The position numbers were made by a program, and so were the translations under genes. Under the pieces are notes generated by a model. That model was not told where the DNA came from. It saw only the letters and a program-made list of their open reading frames with translations, and did no database searches. 61,308 nucleotides of DNA from Deltaproteobacteria bacterium UBA2409 (GTDB lineage: Bacteria; Bdellovibrionota_C; UBA2361; DDRT01), in assembly GCA_002343185.1 (NCBI GenBank), contig DDRT01000019.1, forward strand, positions 1 through 61,308. The letters run 5' to 3'. This document shows, piece by piece, positions 1-7,825 of the stretch. Each line of letters starts with the position of its first letter. Within the stretch, counting starts at the first letter, position 1.

Positions 1-57
1 AACTTTTATGGTTTCTTACAAAATTACTAAAAACAGGGTGGCTCCAGTAAGATAAGA

Positions 58-157
58 TTTCAACGGCATTTACCGGAACAACCCCCTACTAGAGTAACGG
101 TGGAATTATGGTATATTTCCTAGGGGGTCGTCCGATAATGCCGCCGCCCCGTTATGC
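58..157 (+). other. candidate attC/attI-type recombination junction (left cassette boundary)
   Basis: The segment ends in GTTATGC (151-157), identical to the right end of the attC site at 1091-1187. Upstream, CGGCATT (64-70) pairs with AATGCCG (137-143), and ACAACCCCCTA (79-88 region) pairs with TAGGGGGTCGT (121-131), giving a long imperfect hairpin. The opposite outer box would be TTTCAAC (58-64), which matches the RYYYAAC consensus poorly, and the spacer lengths on the two sides differ. It may therefore be a degenerate attC, an attI-like site, or only a hairpin. The shared GTTATGC at both ends of the next gene is the strongest support. Confidence 0.4.
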
Positions 158-172
158 GTCTTTTGAGAAGCC

Positions 173-1096
173 ATGATTGATTTTTCCACATACTTGAATT
201 CATCAGATCTCCCCCTTCTCACTGAAGGTTCAATCTTTGAACGTGTGCGCAGGGATTCCACCCTAACGTTCGATCCCGACCTTGCAAATGCAGCACTAGT
301 TTATGATCCTTTGGGGAGAAAGGTTCTTGAACGAGTACATCGTGAGTACATAGAGATAGGCATCCAAAGTAAATTAAATTTTATTGCCTTTACTGATACC
401 TGGCGGGCAAATCCAGAAAGAGTAGAACGCTCTCAATATCGAGATCGCCAGGTGAATGCAGATTGTGCGAATTTTTTATGCGAGATACGAAACAGTTATT
501 CTCGAACAACACAAATTTTCGTAGCCGGACAAATTGGGTGCAAGGGCGATGCCTATAACCCGAACGAAGCGTTGACTGCTGATGAAGCATATAACTTCCA
601 TAGACCCCAAATCAAAGAACTCGCCGACACGGATGTCGATTTTCTATTTGCGGCAACATTGCCTGCTCTTTCTGAGGCGGAAGGTATCGCACATGCAATG
701 TCCGAAACATCGCTTCCATATATTTTAAGTTTTGTGATTCGTCCAAATGGAACGATTTTAGATGGAACCCCTATTAGCGACGTGATCAAGTTAATAGATG
801 GTAAGGAGTTTCGATCGCCAATCGGATATTATGTTAATTGCGTCCATCCAACTGTTTTTGTAGCTGCACTTGGCGGGAAACCTGATAAACGAGTTGTAGG
901 TCTTCAGGCAAATACCTCACGAAAATCTCCTGAGGACATCGACGGTTCGGAGGAGCTTGATTCTCAAAACCCTAAGGAGTTCGCAGACGATCTTTGGAGA
1001 GCTTTTTCTTTGTGTGGCCTTCGGATCGGTGGTGGCTGTTGTGGTACAGATGCCAGACATATTTCAGAGTTCGCGCAAAGAATGAAGTACGCATAA
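173..1096 (+). CDS. homocysteine S-methyltransferase family protein (gene cassette)
   Basis: A 307-residue protein of the homocysteine S-methyltransferase family, which transfers a methyl group to homocysteine thiolate held by zinc. The family zinc ligands are visible: NC at residues 222-223 (in NCVHP) and the GGGCCGT motif with Cys289-Cys290. The full length matches stand-alone MmuM/BhmT-like enzymes. The methyl donor (S-methylmethionine, betaine or other) cannot be told. GAGAAG lies just before the ATG. The start is 16 bases after a GTTATGC junction, and the stop codon lies inside the following attC, the classic arrangement of a single-gene integron cassette. Arginine codons are often CGN, unlike the AGA-rich neighbours, which supports acquisition. 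Confidence 0.85.
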   Translation: MIDFSTYLNSSDLPLLTEGSIFERVRRDSTLTFDPDLANAALVYDPLGRKVLERVHREYIEIGIQSKLNFIAFTDTWRANPERVERSQYRDRQVNADCANFLCEIRNSYSRTTQIFVAGQIGCKGDAYNPNEALTADEAYNFHRPQIKELADTDVDFLFAATLPALSEAEGIAHAMSETSLPYILSFVIRPNGTILDGTPISDVIKLIDGKEFRSPIGYYVNCVHPTVFVAALGGKPDKRVVGLQANTSRKSPEDIDGSEELDSQNPKEFADDLWRAFSLCGLRIGGGCCGTDARHISEFAQRMKYA

Positions 1097-1187
1097 CAAA
1101 TACGATCAACGAGATTTGCGCCCTTATAGATTAGTGGTTAAATTAGCAGTATAATAGGGCGCGAGCTCGTTATCGAGACCGTTATGC
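1091..1187 (+). other. attC: integron attC recombination site
   Basis: The outer boxes GCATAAC (1091-1097) and GTTATGC (1181-1187) are perfect inverted copies. They are followed inward by 5-nt unpaired spacers on both sides (AAATA, AGACC). The inner boxes CGATCAACGAG (1103-1113) and CTCGTTATCG (1166-1175) pair except for one extra base (C1107), as expected for an attC extrahelical base. Then GCGCCC (1118-1123) pairs with GGGCGC (1157-1162), closing on a 33-nt variable loop. These are the structural marks of a folded attC used by integron integrases. It overlaps the stop codon of the gene before it. No integrase gene is in the window. Confidence 0.82.
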
Positions 1188-1204
1188 CCTCAAACGAGAA
1201 ACAT

Positions 1205-1735
1205 ATGTACTCAGTTAAAAACCTAGAAGTACCATCACTACCTGAGGGTTCTTTCAAATCGCACGAATCGTCCCATCCTCTTGGACTAAACGAGAGTCAT
1301 CTTGCATTTCTTACTAGTGACTTTGCTCTGACTTGGATGTGGGGAGACTATCAACGTTGGAAATTTGTTAAGGAATCAAAAGGCACTAGCTTTGATGGGC
1401 CAGAGCAGAATTTAGAGGTTATTACTTCAACATTTAAAGGGCTTATCTTACTTCGATTAGGAGCGGAGATCGATCCTGACAATTTTCCTGAAATCTCATG
1501 GAGAAAAGTTAGCGAACTAGTTGGTGAACTCAAATATCTGAGCCCTGAGAAGCTTCACTCGCTTCAAGACCCTGCTGAAGTCATAAAGCTTAGGCTAGCT
1601 AAACATGGGGGATGGCATTCAGATAAAATTAATATGGATTACCGCCGATATGATGAGCTATGCAAGACAGCTTCAGCTCAATGGAGCGATGCGCTCGAGG
1701 AACTAGGGTTAAACACCGACATGAAATATAATTAA
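1205..1735 (+). CDS. unknown protein, probable second cassette gene
   Basis: Encodes 176 residues that I do not recognise. The ATG at 1205 is chosen because CGAGAA (1195-1200) gives a ribosome site. The alternative ATG at 1184 lies inside the attC end box. The protein is soluble, rich in Trp and charged residues (WMWGDYQRW near residues 43-51, GGWHSD near residue 139), with no signal peptide or membrane segment. It begins 24 bases after a GTTATGC junction, like the gene before it, so it is probably also cassette-borne. No attC follows it, so it may be the last, decapped cassette of the array or lie just outside it. Confidence 0.6.
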   Translation: MYSVKNLEVPSLPEGSFKSHESSHPLGLNESHLAFLTSDFALTWMWGDYQRWKFVKESKGTSFDGPEQNLEVITSTFKGLILLRLGAEIDPDNFPEISWRKVSELVGELKYLSPEKLHSLQDPAEVIKLRLAKHGGWHSDKINMDYRRYDELCKTASAQWSDALEELGLNTDMKYN

Positions 1736-1845
1736 TATCAAATTACTAAAAATAATACCTACCCATCCTATTAAATAATAAAAATTTAGCTCCAGATTGT
1801 AATCAACTTTAAAGCTTCATACGAATACTACCCCTGGGGTTAAGT

Positions 1846-2649
1846 ATGACCGATAGCGTAAGCGGTATTAAAGGCACAGGACAAGGATTCTTCTCGGCGA
1901 AAGGTACATTAAAGTCTAAATCAGAGCTAACAGCAGAAGATAAAACCTCCAAAAAAGTAGATGAAGCTGCTATTGTTGATGAATCATTCAACAAAAAAAC
2001 TAACTCGGCATTTCAAAAGGTAGAAGATAGGTTTTTAGAAAAAGCTAGCCAGGCATTATCAATTGCCTCTGAAACAGAAGTTCAACTTAAAGATGTCAGA
2101 AAAGTTATTAATAAAGAAATTGGTGCTGCTCAAGAATTGAAATCTGCAATTAAAAATAACGATCAAGATGCTGAAGATAAGGCGAGAAAGAAGCTAACAT
2201 TAGCTCAAGAAGAACGAAAAATTGTGGAAGAGAAAGTTGCTGAGTTCAATAAGGAAAAAATTCTAGAAAGAAGAGTAAACTTAAATCTAGGAAACGAACA
2301 AAAAAGCAAAATTGAAGTAAAAGAGATTAATCTTTCAAAAGAAGAGATTCAAAATGATGCTGATAAGGCAAAGGAAGTTCAAAAATATATTGAGTCACTA
2401 AAAGAAGAGAGAAGCTCCATAAACTCTCAGATCAAAGAGATCAAGGCAACAAAAGAAGAGGTTGGTAAAACTATTCAAAGAGTAAAAGCCGACCTAGATT
2501 CACTTCAAAAAAACACAATTTCTTCTTATGAAGAGGCAGCAAAGGTGGCTAATAAAATTGCAAGCTCAATAAAAGAAGGTGGGCTTGAACTTGTTCAATC
2601 TACAGTTTCATCAAAATTAACTCCGGAGATGTTAGCAAAGTTTCTTTGA
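1846..2649 (+). CDS. coiled-coil protein of unknown function
   Basis: A 267-residue, very Lys/Glu-rich protein without signal peptide or transmembrane segment. Residues 50-245 are almost continuous heptad-like helix (for example EVQKYIESLKEERSSINSQI), so it should be an elongated coiled coil. The first 25 residues are Gly/Ser-rich and probably disordered, and the chain ends in the compact hydrophobic motif LTPEMLAKFL. A GGGGTTAAG stretch precedes the ATG. It stands alone between the cassette region and a convergent TonB receptor gene. I cannot assign a family; a structural or secreted scaffold role is only a guess. Confidence 0.75.
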   Translation: MTDSVSGIKGTGQGFFSAKGTLKSKSELTAEDKTSKKVDEAAIVDESFNKKTNSAFQKVEDRFLEKASQALSIASETEVQLKDVRKVINKEIGAAQELKSAIKNNDQDAEDKARKKLTLAQEERKIVEEKVAEFNKEKILERRVNLNLGNEQKSKIEVKEINLSKEEIQNDADKAKEVQKYIESLKEERSSINSQIKEIKATKEEVGKTIQRVKADLDSLQKNTISSYEEAAKVANKIASSIKEGGLELVQSTVSSKLTPEMLAKFL

Positions 2650-2697
2650 TAGCTAACCCAAAAAAAACTTCAGGTCTTTCTATACTTTTAGAATTTA

Positions 2698-2762
2698 AGA
2701 CGCAGAGTTCTCAGAGTTACGCAGAGTACTTACTCTGTGAAGCTCTGCGTCCTCTGCGCTAA
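2698..2762. repeat. GCAGAG-type intergenic repeat, complete copy
   Basis: The 61 bp between two convergent genes carry CGCAGAG and ACGCAGAG direct half-sites on the left. CTCTGTG, CTCTGCG and CTCTGCG follow on the right as inverted half-sites. The arms can pair around TACTTA. Partial or decayed copies lie at 30811-30838 and 41856-41893. Such CTCTGCG/CGCAGAG repeats are widespread mobile-type intergenic sequences in environmental genomes. Being between convergent genes, the hairpin could also end transcription from both sides. Confidence 0.6.
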
Positions 2763-2778
2763 ATATTAATTCGCGGAG

Positions 2779-4572
2779 TTACCACCTATACCCAAAATAA
2801 ATAGCTGCTATTTGCCCAGATCCAGGAACACCAGGTACTTCTTCAAATTCTTCATCAAGAATATTATCGATTATCGCTTCAACTGAAAGCCCTGATTCAA
2901 AAACATACCCCAGGGATGATGACAACAGTATTGGTGCGTCTTCACCATCTCTTAGAGTATTTTCAAACTGCTTTCGAAATTCACCATTGAGTTTCCACAC
3001 TAAATTTTCGGCTACATCAACCCCAACACCAGCGACAACTCTATGTTTAGGATAGTTAAGGGCATAAAAACTTGCATCAACACCATCAACCTTATAGTCC
3101 TCATCTTTATGAAGATATGTATATCCAAAAAGAGCCTTTACCCGTGATGTGCATTGATGACTAAGAGAAACTTCAGCCCCCAAGGTCTCAATATCAACAT
3201 TATTTGCAGATCTTGAGGCAAAAGGGGTTATTGAAGAATCATAAGTCCAATCCGTGAGATCCTGATCATCCCTATAAAAAACTGCAAATCTAGTTTTTGT
3301 CTTTTCTTCCTCTAAATTGATTCCTATCTCGGCCAAACTGCTCTCAAGATTTTTTAAAGTAGGATTACCTCTAAACAATCCTCCATTCGGATTAGAACCT
3401 ATAGCTGTATAATTAGGCGCCTGAGAGCTCTGTGAAAATTCAGCAAAAATTCTCTCCCCTTCTTTTACTAACGCAATCCCCCCTAAAGCTCCTACGAATG
3501 ATGAAGTTCTGTTAGTATCATCTGCTCTAGCACCAGCATAAACTTCAAGATCCCTTGAATCTGACACGGAAAATCTTGCACCTGGAAGAATTGTGGCAGT
3601 GTAGGTCGATCTACTCATATAAGGACCAAAAACTAGCGCTGTAGATTCAAGCTCATCAAAGTTCCCTAATAAATGGTACTTCAAAAACCACTTATCAGCA
3701 TCATGCACTCCGCCAAGACTTACCCCACTACTTTTAGTTTCATGCTCAAAGGCGTTAAAAAGTCCTTTATTTGAAATATCAAATTCATAGTCGTCATCAA
3801 GCTGTCTAAACCAGGCTGATGCTTCAAAGTAACTTTTACCTTCATAGTTGTCTCTATGATTAAGTAGAATAAGATCTGTCTTAGTTCTATCAGACTCAAC
3901 TCCAGAAGAACCAACAAAATCATGTAGCTCTTTAAGTGCATAAAGATATGGCCACGCATATTCTTTATCTAAATGACCATAAACGAGATCAGTTTGAGAG
4001 CCATTGCCACGGTGCTGAATTCTCGCTGACCCTCTATAAAGCTCAGACTCGCCTCCAATCTCAGTTCCATCCATTCCTGAGTGGGCTCCAGAGATCTGAA
4101 AACCGATATTTTCTGTGCTATGACCAATATCAGCACTTTGAGAGTTAAGATTGCGATCCCCTACTCCGAGTCTTACTTCACCAGTTGAGGTAATGGGTGC
4201 TAGAGAATACCTAACTGAACCAGCAACTCCTTGAAAACCAAAAATTGCCTGATCTAATCCAGTCAACACCTGTGCTCCACCAAGCATAGATGGTGAAATC
4301 GGAATCTCAGCAGAGTAATGACCTGTTTGTGGGTCATAAAGTGACGCTCCACCAATACTAAACTCAGTGTTATCGAATATTCCGCCTCGAATTGATACAT
4401 CGCTTTGAGCTTCATTAAAATTTCTTCCCTGAAGATCAACCAGTGGTTCAAATCTTAATCCTGTAATCACGGATTCAAAGCTAGATGCAGGGGTATCAAC
4501 ATAAACAGATTCAACAGTGATATCCTCTGCAAACGATAATGTAGTTATGAGTAATATAGATAGCTTTTTCAT
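2779..4572 (-). CDS. TonB-dependent outer-membrane receptor
   Basis: A 597-residue TonB-dependent receptor, an active importer in the outer membrane powered by TonB-ExbBD. A short signal peptide (about residues 1-15, ending SFA) is followed by a plug domain with the typical order: SDVSIRGGIFDNTEF, then YDPQTGHY, then a QAIFGFQGVAGSVRY closure (about residues 60-130). A beta-barrel of alternating short strands follows, ending in the aromatic terminus YFGYRW. The plug and size resemble BtuB-type cobalamin or siderophore receptors, but substrate is not determinable. The ATG lies one base after the xseB stop with the ribosome site inside xseB, so it is translated from an xseA-xseB-receptor operon. 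Confidence 0.85.
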   Translation of the reverse strand: MKKLSILLITTLSFAEDITVESVYVDTPASSFESVITGLRFEPLVDLQGRNFNEAQSDVSIRGGIFDNTEFSIGGASLYDPQTGHYSAEIPISPSMLGGAQVLTGLDQAIFGFQGVAGSVRYSLAPITSTGEVRLGVGDRNLNSQSADIGHSTENIGFQISGAHSGMDGTEIGGESELYRGSARIQHRGNGSQTDLVYGHLDKEYAWPYLYALKELHDFVGSSGVESDRTKTDLILLNHRDNYEGKSYFEASAWFRQLDDDYEFDISNKGLFNAFEHETKSSGVSLGGVHDADKWFLKYHLLGNFDELESTALVFGPYMSRSTYTATILPGARFSVSDSRDLEVYAGARADDTNRTSSFVGALGGIALVKEGERIFAEFSQSSQAPNYTAIGSNPNGGLFRGNPTLKNLESSLAEIGINLEEEKTKTRFAVFYRDDQDLTDWTYDSSITPFASRSANNVDIETLGAEVSLSHQCTSRVKALFGYTYLHKDEDYKVDGVDASFYALNYPKHRVVAGVGVDVAENLVWKLNGEFRKQFENTLRDGEDAPILLSSSLGYVFESGLSVEAIIDNILDEEFEEVPGVPGSGQIAAIYFGYRW

Positions 4573-4573
4573 C

Positions 4574-4795
4574 TTAACCCTTTTTTAAAATCGTTATTTT
4601 CTCTTCTGCTTTTTGAAGTTCAGCTTTCAAGTTTTTGATTATCTCAGCCCCCTTCTCATAGGCTGTCATTGTCTCGTTCAAAGGAAGATCTCCTGACTCA
4701 ACTTTTTCTACTAGTTTTTCTAAAACTTTTAAACCCTCTTCAAATGAGAGTTTTGGAGATTTGCCGGCCAGAACCTGTTCTAATAGATCATCCAT
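4574..4795 (-). CDS. xseB: exodeoxyribonuclease VII small subunit
   Basis: A 73-residue protein with the XseB signature: KLSFEEGLKVLEKLVEKVESGDLPLNETMTAYEKG, in which the FEE..L..LE..V..LE.G.L.L sequence forms the two-helix hairpin that binds the large subunit. Several small subunits associate with each XseA to form exonuclease VII, which degrades single-stranded DNA in both directions and acts in repair. It lies 24 bases downstream of xseA in the same direction and runs directly into the TonB receptor gene. Length is normal for the family. Confidence 0.95.
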   Translation of the reverse strand: MDDLLEQVLAGKSPKLSFEEGLKVLEKLVEKVESGDLPLNETMTAYEKGAEIIKNLKAELQKAEEKITILKKG

Positions 4796-4819
4796 CGACT
4801 TTCGGAAATAACACGATTT

Positions 4820-6160
4820 TCAGGTCTGTGTCACCTTTGCAGTTATTTTATACTCTGAGAAGCGAATTCGGACCGTATCGTCTCGTTTTATTTGAACGGG
4901 AGGAATCGGAAGTCCAGCCTCATTCTCAACTATACTATAGCCACGCTTTAATACTACTTCAGGGCTTAGGGCCTTTAGGCGTTTGGCTAAACTTATTAAA
5001 CTATCTCTAGAACCTTTAAAATTTACAATAACACTCCTATCTAACCTTGATTGCTGAAATTGAACTTTGTTCAATCTCTCGGCAAAACTAATTGAAGGCA
5101 AATCTTTTATCTGAGATCTTAAAAGTTTAAGTTTTTGAGCTGCTCCAATCTGCATTTTTTCTTCTAGGTTAGAAACTTTGCTTGTAAGATGGGATAAAAC
5201 TCTTACTGGCTCAATTCTCTTAACACCTTCTGTTGCACTCCTCAATCTGAGTTCTAGTTTTTGAAATATATTACTGATTCCTCGATCTAAACGCTCCCCA
5301 GATTCATCCACTTGAACCGAAAATCGATTTAGCCATTCGGTCTCAAACAATCTTGATTCTAGCTGTGTTATGTCTTTTAAAAGTAGCACCCTTGATGGGG
5401 TTACATATTCAGCAGCAGCTGTAGGGGTTGGAGCACGATAATCTGCAACATAATCACATAGAGTCGTATCCGTCTCATGTCCTACTCCAGAAACAACAGG
5501 GACTTTTGAAGCAAATATTGCTCTTACAACTTTCTCCTCATTAAATGGCCAAAGATCCTCTAAGGATCCTCCACCTCTAGCAACAATTATCAGATCAACT
5601 AATCCTGACTGTGATAGTAGTTTTACTCCTTCTGCTATCTCATCTGCTGCGCCAGCTCCTTGAACCCTAACATCAACAAGGTAAATTTTAAGGCTTGGCA
5701 ATCTCTCTTTGATCTTTACATCTATATCCCTTATCACTGCCCCTGAAGATGACGTTACAACCCCGATTGCTTTTGGGAAAAATGGGATAGGTCTCTTCCT
5801 CTCAAAAAGACCTTCTTTTTCGAGCTTTTCTTTTAATTCCAAAAACTTTTTAAGAAGTAGCCCTTCACCTGTGGGCTCGATTTTTGTAATAACAATCTGA
5901 AATCTCCCACCTTTATTATAAAGAGTAGGATACCCTTCTACTGATACCTGATCCCCTTCCTTCGGTCGATATGTAGAGCGCAGAGCCGTTCCCTTCCAGA
6001 GAACCGCTTGCACCTCTGATTCTTCATCTTTTATAGAAAGATATGTATGTCCTGAGTTGTAAAGCTTAGAAGTTGATACTTCCCCAACAAAAGAAACTGA
6101 TTGATAGTTATCCTTTAGGGTAGAGTTAATACTTTGGATAAGCTCAGTGACAGTAAGCAT
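4820..6160 (-). CDS. xseA: exodeoxyribonuclease VII large subunit
   Basis: A 446-residue XseA. The N-terminal OB-fold (about residues 1-100, with VSFVGEVSTSKLYNSGHTYLSIKD) binds single-stranded DNA. The catalytic core carries the conserved GVVTSSSGAVIRDI, RGGGSLEDLWPFNEE, SGVGHETDTTLCDYVAD and RAPTPTAAAE motifs (about residues 135-255). A long coiled-coil arm then leads to the C-terminal RGYSIV motif. Normal length. It is the first gene of an xseA-xseB-TonB receptor run. Its 5' end overlaps the open frame of the divergent membrane-protein gene at 6134 by 27 bases, so one of the two starts may be misplaced. Confidence 0.95.
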   Translation of the reverse strand: MLTVTELIQSINSTLKDNYQSVSFVGEVSTSKLYNSGHTYLSIKDEESEVQAVLWKGTALRSTYRPKEGDQVSVEGYPTLYNKGGRFQIVITKIEPTGEGLLLKKFLELKEKLEKEGLFERKRPIPFFPKAIGVVTSSSGAVIRDIDVKIKERLPSLKIYLVDVRVQGAGAADEIAEGVKLLSQSGLVDLIIVARGGGSLEDLWPFNEEKVVRAIFASKVPVVSGVGHETDTTLCDYVADYRAPTPTAAAEYVTPSRVLLLKDITQLESRLFETEWLNRFSVQVDESGERLDRGISNIFQKLELRLRSATEGVKRIEPVRVLSHLTSKVSNLEEKMQIGAAQKLKLLRSQIKDLPSISFAERLNKVQFQQSRLDRSVIVNFKGSRDSLISLAKRLKALSPEVVLKRGYSIVENEAGLPIPPVQIKRDDTVRIRFSEYKITAKVTQT

Positions 6161-6829
6161 CAGGTTGAAAGACTAGCAGAGCGAGCTAGTTTTCTCTATA
6201 AATTAACAATCCTTACACTTCCCCTTGATTTTTTTGCCTTAGGAGGAGCGCTTGATGGGGGTTCCCCCAGTGTGGCCTCCCCTAGCGGGGGTTTACTAGA
6301 TATCCCTGCTACAATCGGGCTTATTATTTGTCCTTTGTTTTTATTAGATCACAGACTAGTATCTGAAAAGTTGGCTCTCCTCCGAGATTCCTTACTAAGA
6401 GGCAAGTTACTGAGGCCAGTTATAATCATAGGTTTGTTTATTCTTATTGGGTTAGAAGTATTACCAAAATTTGATGATTTATGGATTGCATTACCAGCAA
6501 TAGCTATATCGATCTGGTTTGCACTTAAACCTGCTGAGCGTGCTGTAAGAGAAGTACTAAAAAAGTTAGGAACAAAGGAGAGGGACAGATTGAAGTTTCT
6601 TGATTTTTTTATAACACAGCAATTTAGGTATTATCTATTAACATTAATGTCAGTTAGGGTAATAAGTTTTTTCTGCGCCTCCAGCAGTGAGCCCTTAGTA
6701 ATAATCCTCCCCTACTATGTTATATTCTACCTAACGCCTCCTAAATATTATGAACCATGTCCGAAATGCTATGAATTAAGACCGACGGCTCTGGGCTGGT
6801 ATCCTGGATGTGAGAAGTGTAGCTACTAG
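6134..6829 (+). CDS. membrane protein with C-terminal CxxC zinc-ribbon-like tail
   Basis: A 231-residue frame using a TTG start at 6134, which overlaps the divergent xseA start; I see no better in-frame start codon nearby. There are about four hydrophobic segments (near residues 25-40, 55-75, 95-130 and 165-205). Then comes a cytosolic tail CPKCYELRPTALGWYPGCEKC with two CxxC pairs (the first at about residue 210) that could hold zinc. Around residues 40-55 the protein carries a Gly/Ser/Pro insertion encoded by two GC-rich palindromes (6257-6268 and 6279-6290). The family is not recognised. It converges on, and overlaps by 4 bases, the gene at 6826. Confidence 0.6.
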   Translation: MDKLSDSKHQVERLAERASFLYKLTILTLPLDFFALGGALDGGSPSVASPSGGLLDIPATIGLIICPLFLLDHRLVSEKLALLRDSLLRGKLLRPVIIIGLFILIGLEVLPKFDDLWIALPAIAISIWFALKPAERAVREVLKKLGTKERDRLKFLDFFITQQFRYYLLTLMSVRVISFFCASSSEPLVIILPYYVIFYLTPPKYYEPCPKCYELRPTALGWYPGCEKCSY

Positions 6830-7704
6830 ATCGGCACACACATTCCACAAAGTGGAGCGCCTGCAAGGTTTCTCACAATAACAGAAGCAAATGATGGATT
6901 TTCTGTTGATTCACCAAATACACCATTTAGCGAATATGACTGAATCTGCCTAACTGGAGTTATAATTCTTACCTGAGAAGAGAGGCCTTTGAATAAAGAG
7001 ATGCAATGCTCATCTCCTCTTGTTACTGTGATTTCGACTGGTATGCCTTGAAGATTTTGAGTCTCAAGCTCCACTGAGAAATCACCAGGTGAAACTTTAG
7101 AAAACCAAACTGCACTTCCTGATAATGGATCAACTGACCAAAGCTTGAGATCTTGAGGTGATTCTAATGCTCCCTCAGAAGGAAGCTCAGGTATGAAAAC
7201 TCGTTCTTCGAAGTGATCTAGCTCTTTGTTTGAATTATGATCTACAAGAGAAAATCTTAAGATTAAATCTCCTGCTTCTTTTATGTTAAGAGCAACAAGT
7301 GGTATAGTAAATGGAATCGTATGCCAATACTTTGCCTTAGGTAGGGGTTGCGCGACTAAAAATCTTGGTAAACCTCCATACTCGGCAATAAATCTGCGTT
7401 CACTCTCTAGTGAATATCCCTCGTATCCTTTCTTAACTCCGATAAACTGATCTTCTTGTAGCACAGAAATATAAAGAAGCGTTGCTCCAACTTCCTCTCT
7501 CATGCCCCTTGCTAGACCGTAAAGGACACCTTTTCTAAAAATTAGCTCTTTTACTGACACCCCACGATCAGCTGCTACAGCAACTCTGTCATCAATGAAA
7601 GATCTTGGTGCCATATTCTGCTTAATTAGCTTCATCTCCTCTTCTGAGAAGATCTCATCCCACGCGAGAGGAACTCTCTCTGTAACCTTCCTTAAAACCG
7701 ACAT
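6826..7704 (-). CDS. unknown soluble protein
   Basis: A 292-residue protein without signal peptide or membrane helices. The N-terminal third is helical and charged (FSEEEMKLIKQNMAPRSF). Residues 135-290 look like a beta-sandwich, rich in V/I/T strands such as PVEITVTRGDEHCISLF. I recognise no family. It is transcribed towards the membrane-protein gene at 6134 and away from pdhC. The two convergent stops overlap by 4 bases. Arg and Leu codons match the neighbours, so it looks native. Confidence 0.65.
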   Translation of the reverse strand: MSVLRKVTERVPLAWDEIFSEEEMKLIKQNMAPRSFIDDRVAVAADRGVSVKELIFRKGVLYGLARGMREEVGATLLYISVLQEDQFIGVKKGYEGYSLESERRFIAEYGGLPRFLVAQPLPKAKYWHTIPFTIPLVALNIKEAGDLILRFSLVDHNSNKELDHFEERVFIPELPSEGALESPQDLKLWSVDPLSGSAVWFSKVSPGDFSVELETQNLQGIPVEITVTRGDEHCISLFKGLSSQVRIITPVRQIQSYSLNGVFGESTENPSFASVIVRNLAGAPLCGMCVPI

Positions 7705-7825
7705 AGCTCAAGGTTATATTAACAAGGATATTCAGCTTATCGCCAGATGGAGATTTAATCGCTCGATCAATTCTTAAGAAGCAGATTTGTATATTTTAGA
7801 ACAATCTCATACACTTAAGGGCTCT

